In this document: piece by piece, positions 5,452 to 12,685 of the stretch
Numbering within the stretch: the stretch's first letter is position 1
Layout of the letters: every line of letters starts with the position of its first letter
Origin: Oscillospiraceae bacterium
GTDB taxonomy: Bacteria > Bacillota > Clostridia > Oscillospirales > Acutalibacteraceae
DNA: 15,102 bases
Assembly (NCBI GenBank): GCA_902796535.1
Contig: CADBPL010000039.1
Coordinates: 1 to 15,102 of the forward strand
Direction of reading: 5' to 3'
Program-made: the position numbers and the translations under genes
Notes under the pieces: generated by a model
Told to the model about the DNA's origin: nothing
The model's input: the letters and a program-made list of their open reading frames with translations, nothing else
The model's database searches: none

Positions 5452-6840
5452 GTGGGACCCGACGTTTCAACCGATTATGACGGCATGAATATGCCTTACA
5501 GCCTCGAAGCGGAGCAGGCCGTGCTCGGCAGCATCCTCAAGGATTCCCGCTGTATGCCGACTGTTCTGGTTCATATCAAATCCGATCATTTTTATTTGCC
5601 GCAGCATAAGGCGATTTTTGCCATCATGGTCGAGCTTGACGCCAACGCGCAGCCCATCGACCCGCTTGTGGTGCTGGACCGGCTCAAAAAAGAGGGCGTT
5701 TATGACGACGCCGGCGGCAAGACTTACCTCTATCAGCTGGCGCAGGCGGTGCCTTCCGTTCAGAATGTGGAGGCTTACGCCCGCATCGTGCGCGAAAAAT
5801 TCTATATCCGTTCTCTCATTGCCGCTTCCCGCGAGATCATCGATTCTTCCGTTGACGAGAGCACCTCGGCCGATCTGCTGCTGGACGCGGCGGAGCAGAA
5901 AATCTACAACATCCGTCAGGGCCGTGCGAGCGATGCGCCCGCCCGGCTGGACGACATCATCAACAACGAGGTGCTGGAGCGGCTCAAGGTCATCTCCAAC
6001 CCCGAAGAACGCGAGAAGCACAAGGGCTGTCCGACCGGTTTTTCTTTTTTGGATAAATGCATTTCCGGCCTGAACAAGTCCGACCTGATCATCATCGGCG
6101 CGCGCCCCGGCATGGGCAAAACCAGCTTCGTGCTCAATCTGGCGCGCAACGTCGCGGTCGTCGGCGGCAAAAAGGTGCTCATGTTCTCGCTCGAAATGAC
6201 GAAGGCGCAGCTGGCTGAGCGCGTGCTGGCCACCGAGGCGCGGGTCGACGTCAAAAAAATGCGCTCCGGCGAATTTGACGATGCGGACTGGCAGCGGCTG
6301 GGCGTCGCCGTCGGGTCGCTGAACCACTGTCAGCTTTATTTTGACGATACCTCCAACATCACCGTGCCCGAAATGAAGGCGCGGGTTCGCCGCATGCGCG
6401 ATGTGGACTGTGTGATCGTCGACTATCTGGGGCTGCTGCGTTCCGAACGGGATTACGGCGCGCAGCGCGTGCAGGAGGTTTCGGATATCACCCGCAACCT
6501 CAAGCTCATGGCCAAAGACCTGAACATTCCCGTGGTGGTCTGTTCCCAGCTGGCGAGAGTGACCGAGGGCCGGGGCAAATCCCACCGCCCGATGCTCGCC
6601 GACCTGCGCGATTCCGGCTCCATCGAACAGGACGCCGACATTGTGCTGATGCTGTACCGTCCGTTTTATTATATCAATGAAAATGAAGCGCCGCTGACCG
6701 AAGAGGATCTGGCCAAGAAAAACGAGGCGGAGCTGATCATTGCCAAAAACCGTCACGGCCCGTTAGAGACCGTCAACCTGCACTGGAACGGGGAATACAC
6801 CCTGTTCTCAACAGCGGAGAAGACCCGATATGAAGAATAA
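5452..6840 (+). CDS. dnaB: Replicative DNA helicase DnaB
   Basis: Hexameric RecA-fold helicase that unwinds DNA at the replication fork (called DnaC in Bacillus subtilis). The start is GTG 5452: AGGAGGTGA (5439-5447) sits just ahead of it, whereas the upstream ATG 5434 would put that ribosome site inside the gene. The 462-residue protein has the N-terminal DnaB domain (SLEAEQAVLGSIL at about 17-29), a linker to about residue 170, then the helicase domain. That domain shows Walker A GARPGMGKT (216-224), Walker B VIVDYLGLL (about 321-329), DLRDSGSIEQDADIV and AKNRHGP. There is no sign of an intein. Its 3' end overlaps tilS by 11 bp. The structured repeat fills the 197 bp upstream, so its promoter is either inside that element or dnaB depends on readthrough from rplI. 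Confidence 0.97.
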   Translation: MGPDVSTDYDGMNMPYSLEAEQAVLGSILKDSRCMPTVLVHIKSDHFYLPQHKAIFAIMVELDANAQPIDPLVVLDRLKKEGVYDDAGGKTYLYQLAQAVPSVQNVEAYARIVREKFYIRSLIAASREIIDSSVDESTSADLLLDAAEQKIYNIRQGRASDAPARLDDIINNEVLERLKVISNPEEREKHKGCPTGFSFLDKCISGLNKSDLIIIGARPGMGKTSFVLNLARNVAVVGGKKVLMFSLEMTKAQLAERVLATEARVDVKKMRSGEFDDADWQRLGVAVGSLNHCQLYFDDTSNITVPEMKARVRRMRDVDCVIVDYLGLLRSERDYGAQRVQEVSDITRNLKLMAKDLNIPVVVCSQLARVTEGRGKSHRPMLADLRDSGSIEQDADIVLMLYRPFYYINENEAPLTEEDLAKKNEAELIIAKNRHGPLETVNLHWNGEYTLFSTAEKTRYEE

Positions 6841-8161
6841 AGTCATGCACGCAATAGAGCGTCATCAAATGCTTTTGCCGGGCGACAGGGTGCTGGTCGC
6901 CCTGTCCGGCGGGGCGGACTCGATGGCGCTTCTTCACGTTTTATTGAGCCTGCGGGAGGAATACCGTCTGCACGTTTTTGCGGCGCATTATCACCACGGC
7001 ATCCGCGGCGCTGAGGCGGATCGGGATGAACTGTTTGTGCGCGAATGGTGCGAAAAGCTTGCTGTTCCGCTCACCGTCGGCCATGGCGACGTGCCCGGTC
7101 AGGCGGCGGAAAGCGGGCTGGGGCTGGAGGAATGCGCCCGCAACATGCGCTACGCTTTTTTGGAGCAGGCGGCCGAGGGCGCGTTCATTGCCACGGCGCA
7201 CACGCTCAGCGACTGTGAAGAAACCTTTTTGTTCAACCTCAGCCGGGGGGCGTCGCTGCACGGGCTCACGGCCATTCCGCCGGTGCGCGGCCGGATCGTC
7301 CGCCCGCTGATCGACTGTTCCCGCGATGAAATTGAAAACTACTGCCGCGAAAACGGCGTTCCTTATATTACCGACAGCACCAATGACAGCGATGATTACA
7401 CCCGCAACCGTCTGCGGCACCGCGTGGTGCCGGAGCTGAAGGCCTGCAACCCGGCGTTTGAAGCTGCGTTTGCCCGGCTGATCGACGGTCTGCGCGAGGA
7501 TGACGGGCTGCTCGCCGAGCTGGCGCAGAGCGTGTTGGAACGGGCTGAGACCGAAACCGGCTACCGGGTCGACGCGCTGCTGAGCGTTCACCCGTCGCTG
7601 CAAAAGCGGGCGGTCGCCGCCGCGATCGAACGCCTGACCGGCGTCAGACCCGAACAGCTTCATATTTTGAACGTGTGCGCGCTGCTGCGCACAGGGGGCG
7701 ACGTTCAGGTGGGCGGCGGCGTTTCCCTGCGGGTGCGCGACGGGGCGCTTTACCGCAAGCCCGAGCAGGCCGAGGATTGGAGCCGCCCCGCGCAGGGCGG
7801 AGACAATATTCTGCCCTACGGCACGGTTCTTGTCGAATATTATCAGGAAATCACGAAAATAAAAATGCAAAATTTTAGTAAACCCCTATTGGATAATTGC
7901 ATAGATTATGATACAATAAACGGAAAGCTTGTCTTTTCAAGCATCCGTGAAGGGGATAAGCTGCGCCTTCCCGGGCGCGGTGTGACCAGGCCGCTGCGCC
8001 GCCTGTTCGCCGAATCCGGCATTGAGCCGGAAAACCGCAAAAAGGTCATTCTGTTGCGGGATGACGACGGCGTCGTCTGGGCGGACGGCGTCGGTGTGAG
8101 CGAACGCTGCGCCGTCGGCGAAAACACGAAAAGGCTGCTTATTCTGTCAAAGTACGAGTGA
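6830..8161 (+). CDS. tilS: tRNA(Ile)-lysidine synthase TilS
   Basis: Attaches lysine to C34 of the CAU-anticodon tRNA-Ile so that it reads AUA. The 443-residue protein has the PP-loop SGGADSMAL (26-34), a HYHHGIRG segment (about 54-61), ARNMRYAFL, and the ATAHTLSDCEET stretch that corresponds to the family's HHADDQxET region. The conserved TNDSDDYTRNRLRHRVVP motif follows. A TilS C-terminal domain (about 370-437, including LRLPGRGVTRPLRRLF) completes the long form. It starts inside the dnaB end (11-bp overlap), with GGAG upstream, and is followed after 13 bp by hpt; tilS-hpt-ftsH is a classic Gram-positive order. Codons at about 7855-7920 are strikingly AT-rich relative to the rest and contain a promoter-like sequence. 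Confidence 0.96.
   Translation: MKNKVMHAIERHQMLLPGDRVLVALSGGADSMALLHVLLSLREEYRLHVFAAHYHHGIRGAEADRDELFVREWCEKLAVPLTVGHGDVPGQAAESGLGLEECARNMRYAFLEQAAEGAFIATAHTLSDCEETFLFNLSRGASLHGLTAIPPVRGRIVRPLIDCSRDEIENYCRENGVPYITDSTNDSDDYTRNRLRHRVVPELKACNPAFEAAFARLIDGLREDDGLLAELAQSVLERAETETGYRVDALLSVHPSLQKRAVAAAIERLTGVRPEQLHILNVCALLRTGGDVQVGGGVSLRVRDGALYRKPEQAEDWSRPAQGGDNILPYGTVLVEYYQEITKIKMQNFSKPLLDNCIDYDTINGKLVFSSIREGDKLRLPGRGVTRPLRRLFAESGIEPENRKKVILLRDDDGVVWADGVGVSERCAVGENTKRLLILSKYE
7889..7917 (+). promoter_or_regulatory. Candidate internal promoter in tilS driving hpt-ftsH
   Basis: TTGGAT (7889-7894) and TACAAT (7912-7917) are exactly 17 bp apart, inside an AT-rich island of about 70 bp within otherwise GC-rich tilS. 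The codons used (TTT AGT AAA CTA TTG GAT AAT ATA TAT ACA ATA) are the AT-rich synonyms. That is what selection for an overlapping promoter would give, although the peptide itself is a normal TilS linker. It lies about 255 bp ahead of hpt. Confidence 0.48.
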
Positions 8162-8174
8162 GAGGAAGCAAACA

Positions 8175-8726
8175 ATGAGCGATATGATGCAAGATATCGA
8201 ATCCGTCCTGTTTTCCGCACAGGAGCTTGACGCGATCGTGGCCCGGCTCGGTGCGCAGATCAGCCGGGATTACGAGGGGAAGAATCTGCTGCTGGTGAGC
8301 ATTTTAAAAGGCTCCATCGTTTTCATGTCGGAGCTTATGCGCCGCGTCACGCTGCCCTGCGAGATCGACTTTATGGCGGTGTCCAGCTACGGCAGCTCCA
8401 CCGAGAGCAAGGGCAAGGTCAAAATTCTCAAGGATCTGGATATCAACCTTGAGGGGTTTGATCTGCTGATCGTGGAGGATATTCTCGACAGCGGCGTAAC
8501 GCTGTTCAACCTGATGGAGATCCTTTCCGTGCGCAATCCGAAGAGCATTCGCATCTGCACGCTGTTCGACAAACCGGAGCGCCGGAAGGCTGACGTCAAG
8601 GCCGATTATTCCGGCGCGCAGGTGCCCGACGCGTTCATTGTCGGCTACGGGTTGGATTACGCCGAAAAATACCGCAATCTGCCCTTTGTGGGTATATTAA
8701 AACCGGAGGTTTATGAGCAAAAATAA
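8175..8726 (+). CDS. hpt: Hypoxanthine(-guanine) phosphoribosyltransferase
   Basis: Converts hypoxanthine and guanine with PRPP to IMP and GMP in purine salvage. The 183-residue length is typical. Key features are LKGS (44-47), the flexible active-site loop SYGSSTESKG (71-80) and the PRPP-binding signature LLIVEDILDSGVTL (97-110) with acidic pair Glu101-Asp102. FIVGYGLDYAEKYRNLPFVGIL near the C-terminus contacts the purine in relatives. GAGGAA lies 8 nt before ATG 8175. It sits between tilS and ftsH, as in Bacillus. Exact preference for hypoxanthine, guanine or both cannot be read from sequence. Confidence 0.96.
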   Translation: MSDMMQDIESVLFSAQELDAIVARLGAQISRDYEGKNLLLVSILKGSIVFMSELMRRVTLPCEIDFMAVSSYGSSTESKGKVKILKDLDINLEGFDLLIVEDILDSGVTLFNLMEILSVRNPKSIRICTLFDKPERRKADVKADYSGAQVPDAFIVGYGLDYAEKYRNLPFVGILKPEVYEQK

Positions 8727-8756
8727 CCGCTTTTGGCAAAACGATTGTAAGGAGAA

Positions 8757-10625
8757 ATGAAACAGATGAATGCTAAAAAAATCAGGAGCCTTTTGCCGTA
8801 TCTGATCATTCCGCTGGTCATTGTCGGCATTGCGTTCTATTCGGCGAACGGCTCCATGAAAAAAGAAAAGCCGAAGTATTATGAGATCGTTTCCAAGTTT
8901 GACAACAATGAGATCAGCAGCTTCAGCCTTAACCTCAGCTCCGGCGCGCTGACCTATGTGGAACGCGGCGAAAACAAGACGGCCCAGAAGTATACGGTGC
9001 CCAATGTGGAGCTGTTCGTTGCCGATATTCACGACACGGTGACGAAATACAACCTCGCGAACAAGGAAGCGCCCATCAAATACGACTACGAAAAGGGCTC
9101 CGAAAGCTCATGGCTCATTAACGTGCTGCCCACCATGATCTTAATGATCGTGCTCGGCGTGCTGATGTTCGTCATGGTGCGCCGCATGAACGCATCCATC
9201 ACGGGCGAAACCAACCGCACGCTGAGCTTCGGCAAGGCGCGCGTGAAAAACGCGCAGGATGAAAAGCGCAAGACCACCTTTGCCGACGTGGCGGGTGCAG
9301 ATGAAGAAAAAGAAGAACTGGAAGAGATCGTCGCCTTCCTGCGCAGCCCCGAGAAATTCACCGAGATCGGCGCGCGCATCCCCAAGGGCGTGCTGCTCGT
9401 CGGCCCTCCCGGCACGGGTAAAACCCTGCTGGCCCGCGCGGTTGCCGGCGAGGCGGACGTGCCGTTCTTCTCCATTTCCGGCTCCGATTTTGTCGAAATG
9501 TACGTTGGCGTCGGCGCCAGCCGCGTGCGCGACCTGTTCGATCAGGCTAAAAAGAATTCGCCGTCCATCATTTTCATCGATGAGATCGACGCGGTCGGCC
9601 GCCACAGGGGCGCCGGCATGGGCGGCGGCCACGATGAACGCGAGCAGACGCTCAACCAGCTGCTTGTTGAAATGGACGGGTTCGGCGCGAACGAGGGCGT
9701 GATCATCATCGCCGCCACCAACCGCCCCGACATTCTCGACCCGGCGCTGCTGCGTCCCGGCCGTTTTGACCGTCAGGTCACGGTCAATTACCCCGACCTC
9801 AAGGGCAGGGAGGCCATTCTGGTCGTCCACGCCAAAAACAAATCGCTCGCGCCCGACGTTGATCTGAACGTGATCGCCCGCTCCACCGCCGGCTTCACCG
9901 GCGCAGACCTTGAAAACCTGCTCAACGAGGCGGCGCTGCTGGCCGCGCGCAAAAACAAAAAGGCCATCACCATGCAGGAGATCGAAGAGGCGACCGTTAA
10001 GGTCATGGTCGGCACCGAGAAAAAGTCGCATAAGATGAGCGATAAAGAAAAGCGTCTCACCGCCTATCACGAGGCCGGTCACGCCGTTGCCACCTTCTGC
10101 CTCGACACGCAGGATCCCGTGCACGAAATTTCCATCATTCCCCGCGGTCTGGCCGGCGGCTACACCATGTCCATTCCGGCGGAGGATAAAAACTACACCA
10201 CCAAAAACGATATGCTCGACAATATCGTCACACTGCTGGGCGGCCGTGTTTCCGAGCAGCTTGTGCTGGGCGATATTTCCACGGGCGCGTCCAACGACAT
10301 TCAGCGCGCCACCGAGATCGCCCGCAGCATGGTCACCAAATACGGCATGAGCGAGCTTGGCCCCATCGCCTACACCTCCGGCAACGATGAAGTGTTCTTA
10401 GGGCGCGATTTCAACCATACCCGCAACTATTCCGAAAACGTGGCCGGGCGCATTGATCAGGAGATCAATTCCATTGTTTCTCACGCCTACGAGCGCTGCG
10501 AAACCATTCTGAAGGAACACCTCGAAAAGCTCCACGGCGTGGCCGCCTACCTGATCGAGCATGAAAAAATGTCCGGCGAAGCGTTCAGGAGCTTCATGAC
10601 TCAGCCGACCCCCGCCGCCGAATAA
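8757..10625 (+). CDS. ftsH: ATP-dependent zinc metalloprotease FtsH
   Basis: Membrane-bound hexameric AAA+ protease that degrades misfolded membrane proteins and regulators. Of the 622 residues, membrane segment 1 is at about 12-30, an extracytoplasmic domain at about 31-117 and segment 2 at about 118-141. The AAA+ domain has Walker A GPPGTGKT (216-223), Walker B IIFIDEID (271-278) and the second region of homology ATNRPDILDPALLRPGRFDR. The M41 peptidase domain carries the zinc motif HEAGH (438-442) and STGASNDIQRAT, which contains the third zinc ligand. The tail ends PTPAAE. The start is not settled: AAGGAG (8749-8754) is only 2 nt from ATG 8757 and 11 nt from ATG 8766, so the protein may be three residues shorter. 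It follows hpt by 30 bp. Confidence 0.97.
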   Translation: MKQMNAKKIRSLLPYLIIPLVIVGIAFYSANGSMKKEKPKYYEIVSKFDNNEISSFSLNLSSGALTYVERGENKTAQKYTVPNVELFVADIHDTVTKYNLANKEAPIKYDYEKGSESSWLINVLPTMILMIVLGVLMFVMVRRMNASITGETNRTLSFGKARVKNAQDEKRKTTFADVAGADEEKEELEEIVAFLRSPEKFTEIGARIPKGVLLVGPPGTGKTLLARAVAGEADVPFFSISGSDFVEMYVGVGASRVRDLFDQAKKNSPSIIFIDEIDAVGRHRGAGMGGGHDEREQTLNQLLVEMDGFGANEGVIIIAATNRPDILDPALLRPGRFDRQVTVNYPDLKGREAILVVHAKNKSLAPDVDLNVIARSTAGFTGADLENLLNEAALLAARKNKKAITMQEIEEATVKVMVGTEKKSHKMSDKEKRLTAYHEAGHAVATFCLDTQDPVHEISIIPRGLAGGYTMSIPAEDKNYTTKNDMLDNIVTLLGGRVSEQLVLGDISTGASNDIQRATEIARSMVTKYGMSELGPIAYTSGNDEVFLGRDFNHTRNYSENVAGRIDQEINSIVSHAYERCETILKEHLEKLHGVAAYLIEHEKMSGEAFRSFMTQPTPAAE

Positions 10626-10632
10626 AAGCTGT

Positions 10633-10659
10633 TGACCGCTGATTTTTTGTCAGCGGTCA
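10633..10659 (+). other. Perfect 10-bp hairpin between ftsH and the topoisomerase genes
   Basis: TGACCGCTGA (10633-10642) and TCAGCGGTCA (10650-10659) pair perfectly around the 7-nt loop TTTTTTG. The stem is strong, but the bases after it (CTTGAATGAT) are not a T run, so it should not terminate efficiently. It may stabilise the 3' end of ftsH mRNA, act as a processing site, or attenuate expression of the following pair. Confidence 0.55.
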
Positions 10660-10684
10660 CTTGAATGATAAGAGAGGAACAGGA

Positions 10685-12667
10685 ATGCCGAAAAAACAAC
10701 AATACTCGGTAGAAAGCATCACCACGCTCAAGGGCGCCGACCGCGTGCGCAAGCGCCCCGCCGTCATCTTCGGCTCGGACGGGCTGGAGGGCTGCGAGCA
10801 TTCGATCTTTGAGATCATCTCCAACTCCATCGACGAGGCGCGAGAGGGCTATGGCAGCCGCATCGTCATCACCCGCTTTGCCGACGGCTCCGTCGAGGTG
10901 CAGGATTTCGGGCGCGGCATCCCGGTCGATTTCAACCCCAAGGAAAACGAATTCAACTGGAAGCTCGTCTTTTGCGAAATGTACGCCGGCGGCAAATATG
11001 ACACCAACAACGGCGGCAGCTATGAATATTCGCTCGGCCTCAACGGTCTGGGCCTTTGCGCCACGCAGTACGCGTCGGAATACATGGAGGCCGAGATCAA
11101 AACCGGCGGTTACCGCTACTTTCTGAATTTCCGCAGCGGCGAGCCGGTGGGCGATATGCAAAAGGAGCCGTATGCCAAAAAAGATACGGGCACGCGCATC
11201 AGGTGGAAACCCGATCTGCAGGTGTTCACCGACATTGACGTGCCGCTGGAATACTATCAGGCCATGCTCAAGCGCCAGAGTGTGGTCAACGCAGGCGTCC
11301 GATTTATTCTGCGCGATCAGGTCGGCAAAAGCTTTGACACCTATGAATACTGCTACGAAAACGGCATAAAGGATTATGTGGACGAGCTTGCCGGTGAGGA
11401 CGCCATGACGGCCACGCAGGTGTGGCAGTGCGAGCGCGTCGGCCGCGACCGCGAGGATCAAAAGGATTATAAGCTCAAAATCAACGCGGCGCTGTGCTTT
11501 TCCAACAAGCGCCAGCTCAAGGAATATTACCACAATTCCTCCTGGCTCGAGCACGGCGGCGCGCCCGAAAAGGCGGCGAAAAGCGCCTTTGTGTCGCAGA
11601 TCGACGCCTACCTCAAGCAAAACGGCAAATACACCAAGACCGACCCGAAAATCAGCTTTCAGGATATTGAAGACTGTCTGATCCTGGTCATTTCCTCGTT
11701 TTCCACTCAGACCTCCTACGAAAACCAGACCAAAAAATCCATCACCAACAAGTTTATCCAGGAGGCGATGACAGAGTTTTTCCGCCATCAGCTGGAGGTC
11801 TATTTCATTGAAAACAAGCTCGACGCCGAAAAGATCTGCGGCCAGGTGCTCATCAATATGCGCAGCCGCGTGCGCGCGGAATCGACCCGGCAAAACCTCA
11901 AAAAGAACCTGCAAAGCAGCAACGACATGGCCAACCGCGTGCAGAAATTCGTCGATTGCCGCAGCAAGGACGTGAACCAGCGTGAATTGTTCATCGTGGA
12001 GGGCGATTCGGCTCTGGGCGCGTGCAAGCAGTCGCGCGATTCTGAATTTCAGGCGATCATTCCCGTGCGCGGCAAGATCCTCAACTGCCTCAAAAGCGAA
12101 TATGACCGCATCTTCAAAAGCGACATCATCACCGACCTGATCAAGGTGCTCGGCTGCGGCGTGGAGGTCAAGGGCGGCAAAAACGCAAAGGACCTTTCCA
12201 CCTTCAGTCTGGACAACCTGCGCTGGAACAAGGTCATCATCTGCACCGACGCCGACGTGGACGGCTTTCAGATCCGCACGCTGATCCTGACCATGATCTA
12301 CCGCCTGATGCCCACGCTCATCGAAGAGGGTTACGTCTATATCGCGGAGTCGCCATTATATGAAATCAATTATAAGGATGAAACGTGGTTTGCCTACACC
12401 GAGCGCGAAAAAACCGACGTGCTCGCCGAGCTGGAGGGCAAGCGCTATACCATCCAGCGCTCCAAAGGGCTTGGTGAAAACGACGCCGACATGATGTGGC
12501 TGACCACCATGAACCCCAAAACGCGCCGTCTGATCAAAATCGAGCCGGATATGGCGCAGAAAACGTCCGACGTGTTTGATTTGCTGCTGGGCGATAATCT
12601 GGCCGGGCGCAAGCAGCACATTGCCGACAACGGCCACTTATATTTAGACCTGACCGACGTCAGCTGA
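10685..12667 (+). CDS. Type IIA DNA topoisomerase subunit B (ParE/GyrB-like, divergent)
   Basis: ATPase and metal-binding (TOPRIM) subunit of a type II topoisomerase. ATG 10685 follows GAGAGGAA; an in-frame TTG at 10661 is rejected because it overlaps the hairpin stem. In the 660 residues, the GHKL ATPase shows FEIISNSIDEA (Glu43, Asn47), VQDFGRGIP (Asp74) and GLNGLG (118-123), where most family members have GLHGVG. The QTK loop lies at 348-350. TOPRIM shows VEGDSALGACKQSRD (Glu439) where EGDSAGGSAKQGRD is usual, and TDADVDG (Asp522, Asp524, Asp526). SKGLGEND replaces the common YKGLGEM. All catalytic positions are kept, so it should be active. It is paired with an A subunit 18 bp downstream. 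The motif drift suggests a paralogous pair distinct from gyrase, closer in role to topoisomerase IV. Confidence 0.9.
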   Translation: MPKKQQYSVESITTLKGADRVRKRPAVIFGSDGLEGCEHSIFEIISNSIDEAREGYGSRIVITRFADGSVEVQDFGRGIPVDFNPKENEFNWKLVFCEMYAGGKYDTNNGGSYEYSLGLNGLGLCATQYASEYMEAEIKTGGYRYFLNFRSGEPVGDMQKEPYAKKDTGTRIRWKPDLQVFTDIDVPLEYYQAMLKRQSVVNAGVRFILRDQVGKSFDTYEYCYENGIKDYVDELAGEDAMTATQVWQCERVGRDREDQKDYKLKINAALCFSNKRQLKEYYHNSSWLEHGGAPEKAAKSAFVSQIDAYLKQNGKYTKTDPKISFQDIEDCLILVISSFSTQTSYENQTKKSITNKFIQEAMTEFFRHQLEVYFIENKLDAEKICGQVLINMRSRVRAESTRQNLKKNLQSSNDMANRVQKFVDCRSKDVNQRELFIVEGDSALGACKQSRDSEFQAIIPVRGKILNCLKSEYDRIFKSDIITDLIKVLGCGVEVKGGKNAKDLSTFSLDNLRWNKVIICTDADVDGFQIRTLILTMIYRLMPTLIEEGYVYIAESPLYEINYKDETWFAYTEREKTDVLAELEGKRYTIQRSKGLGENDADMMWLTTMNPKTRRLIKIEPDMAQKTSDVFDLLLGDNLAGRKQHIADNGHLYLDLTDVS

Positions 12668-12685
12668 GAAAGGAGCGGGTGAACT

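Noticed and set aside
5467..6756. Long minus-strand open frame (429 codons) opposite dnaB
   Set aside because: It mirrors a well-supported DnaB coding frame, has no recognisable motif, and is rich in the His/Arg/Gln/Val patterns typical of GC-rich antisense shadows. The same reasoning removes similar frames opposite the topoisomerase genes (10601-11914, 13121-14248) and ftsH (9141-10124).
8727..8756. TTTT-GGC-AAAA dyad in the hpt-ftsH gap as a regulatory hairpin
   Set aside because: Short AT-only pairing with a 3-nt loop; likely chance, and the gap is a normal operon spacer with a ribosome site.
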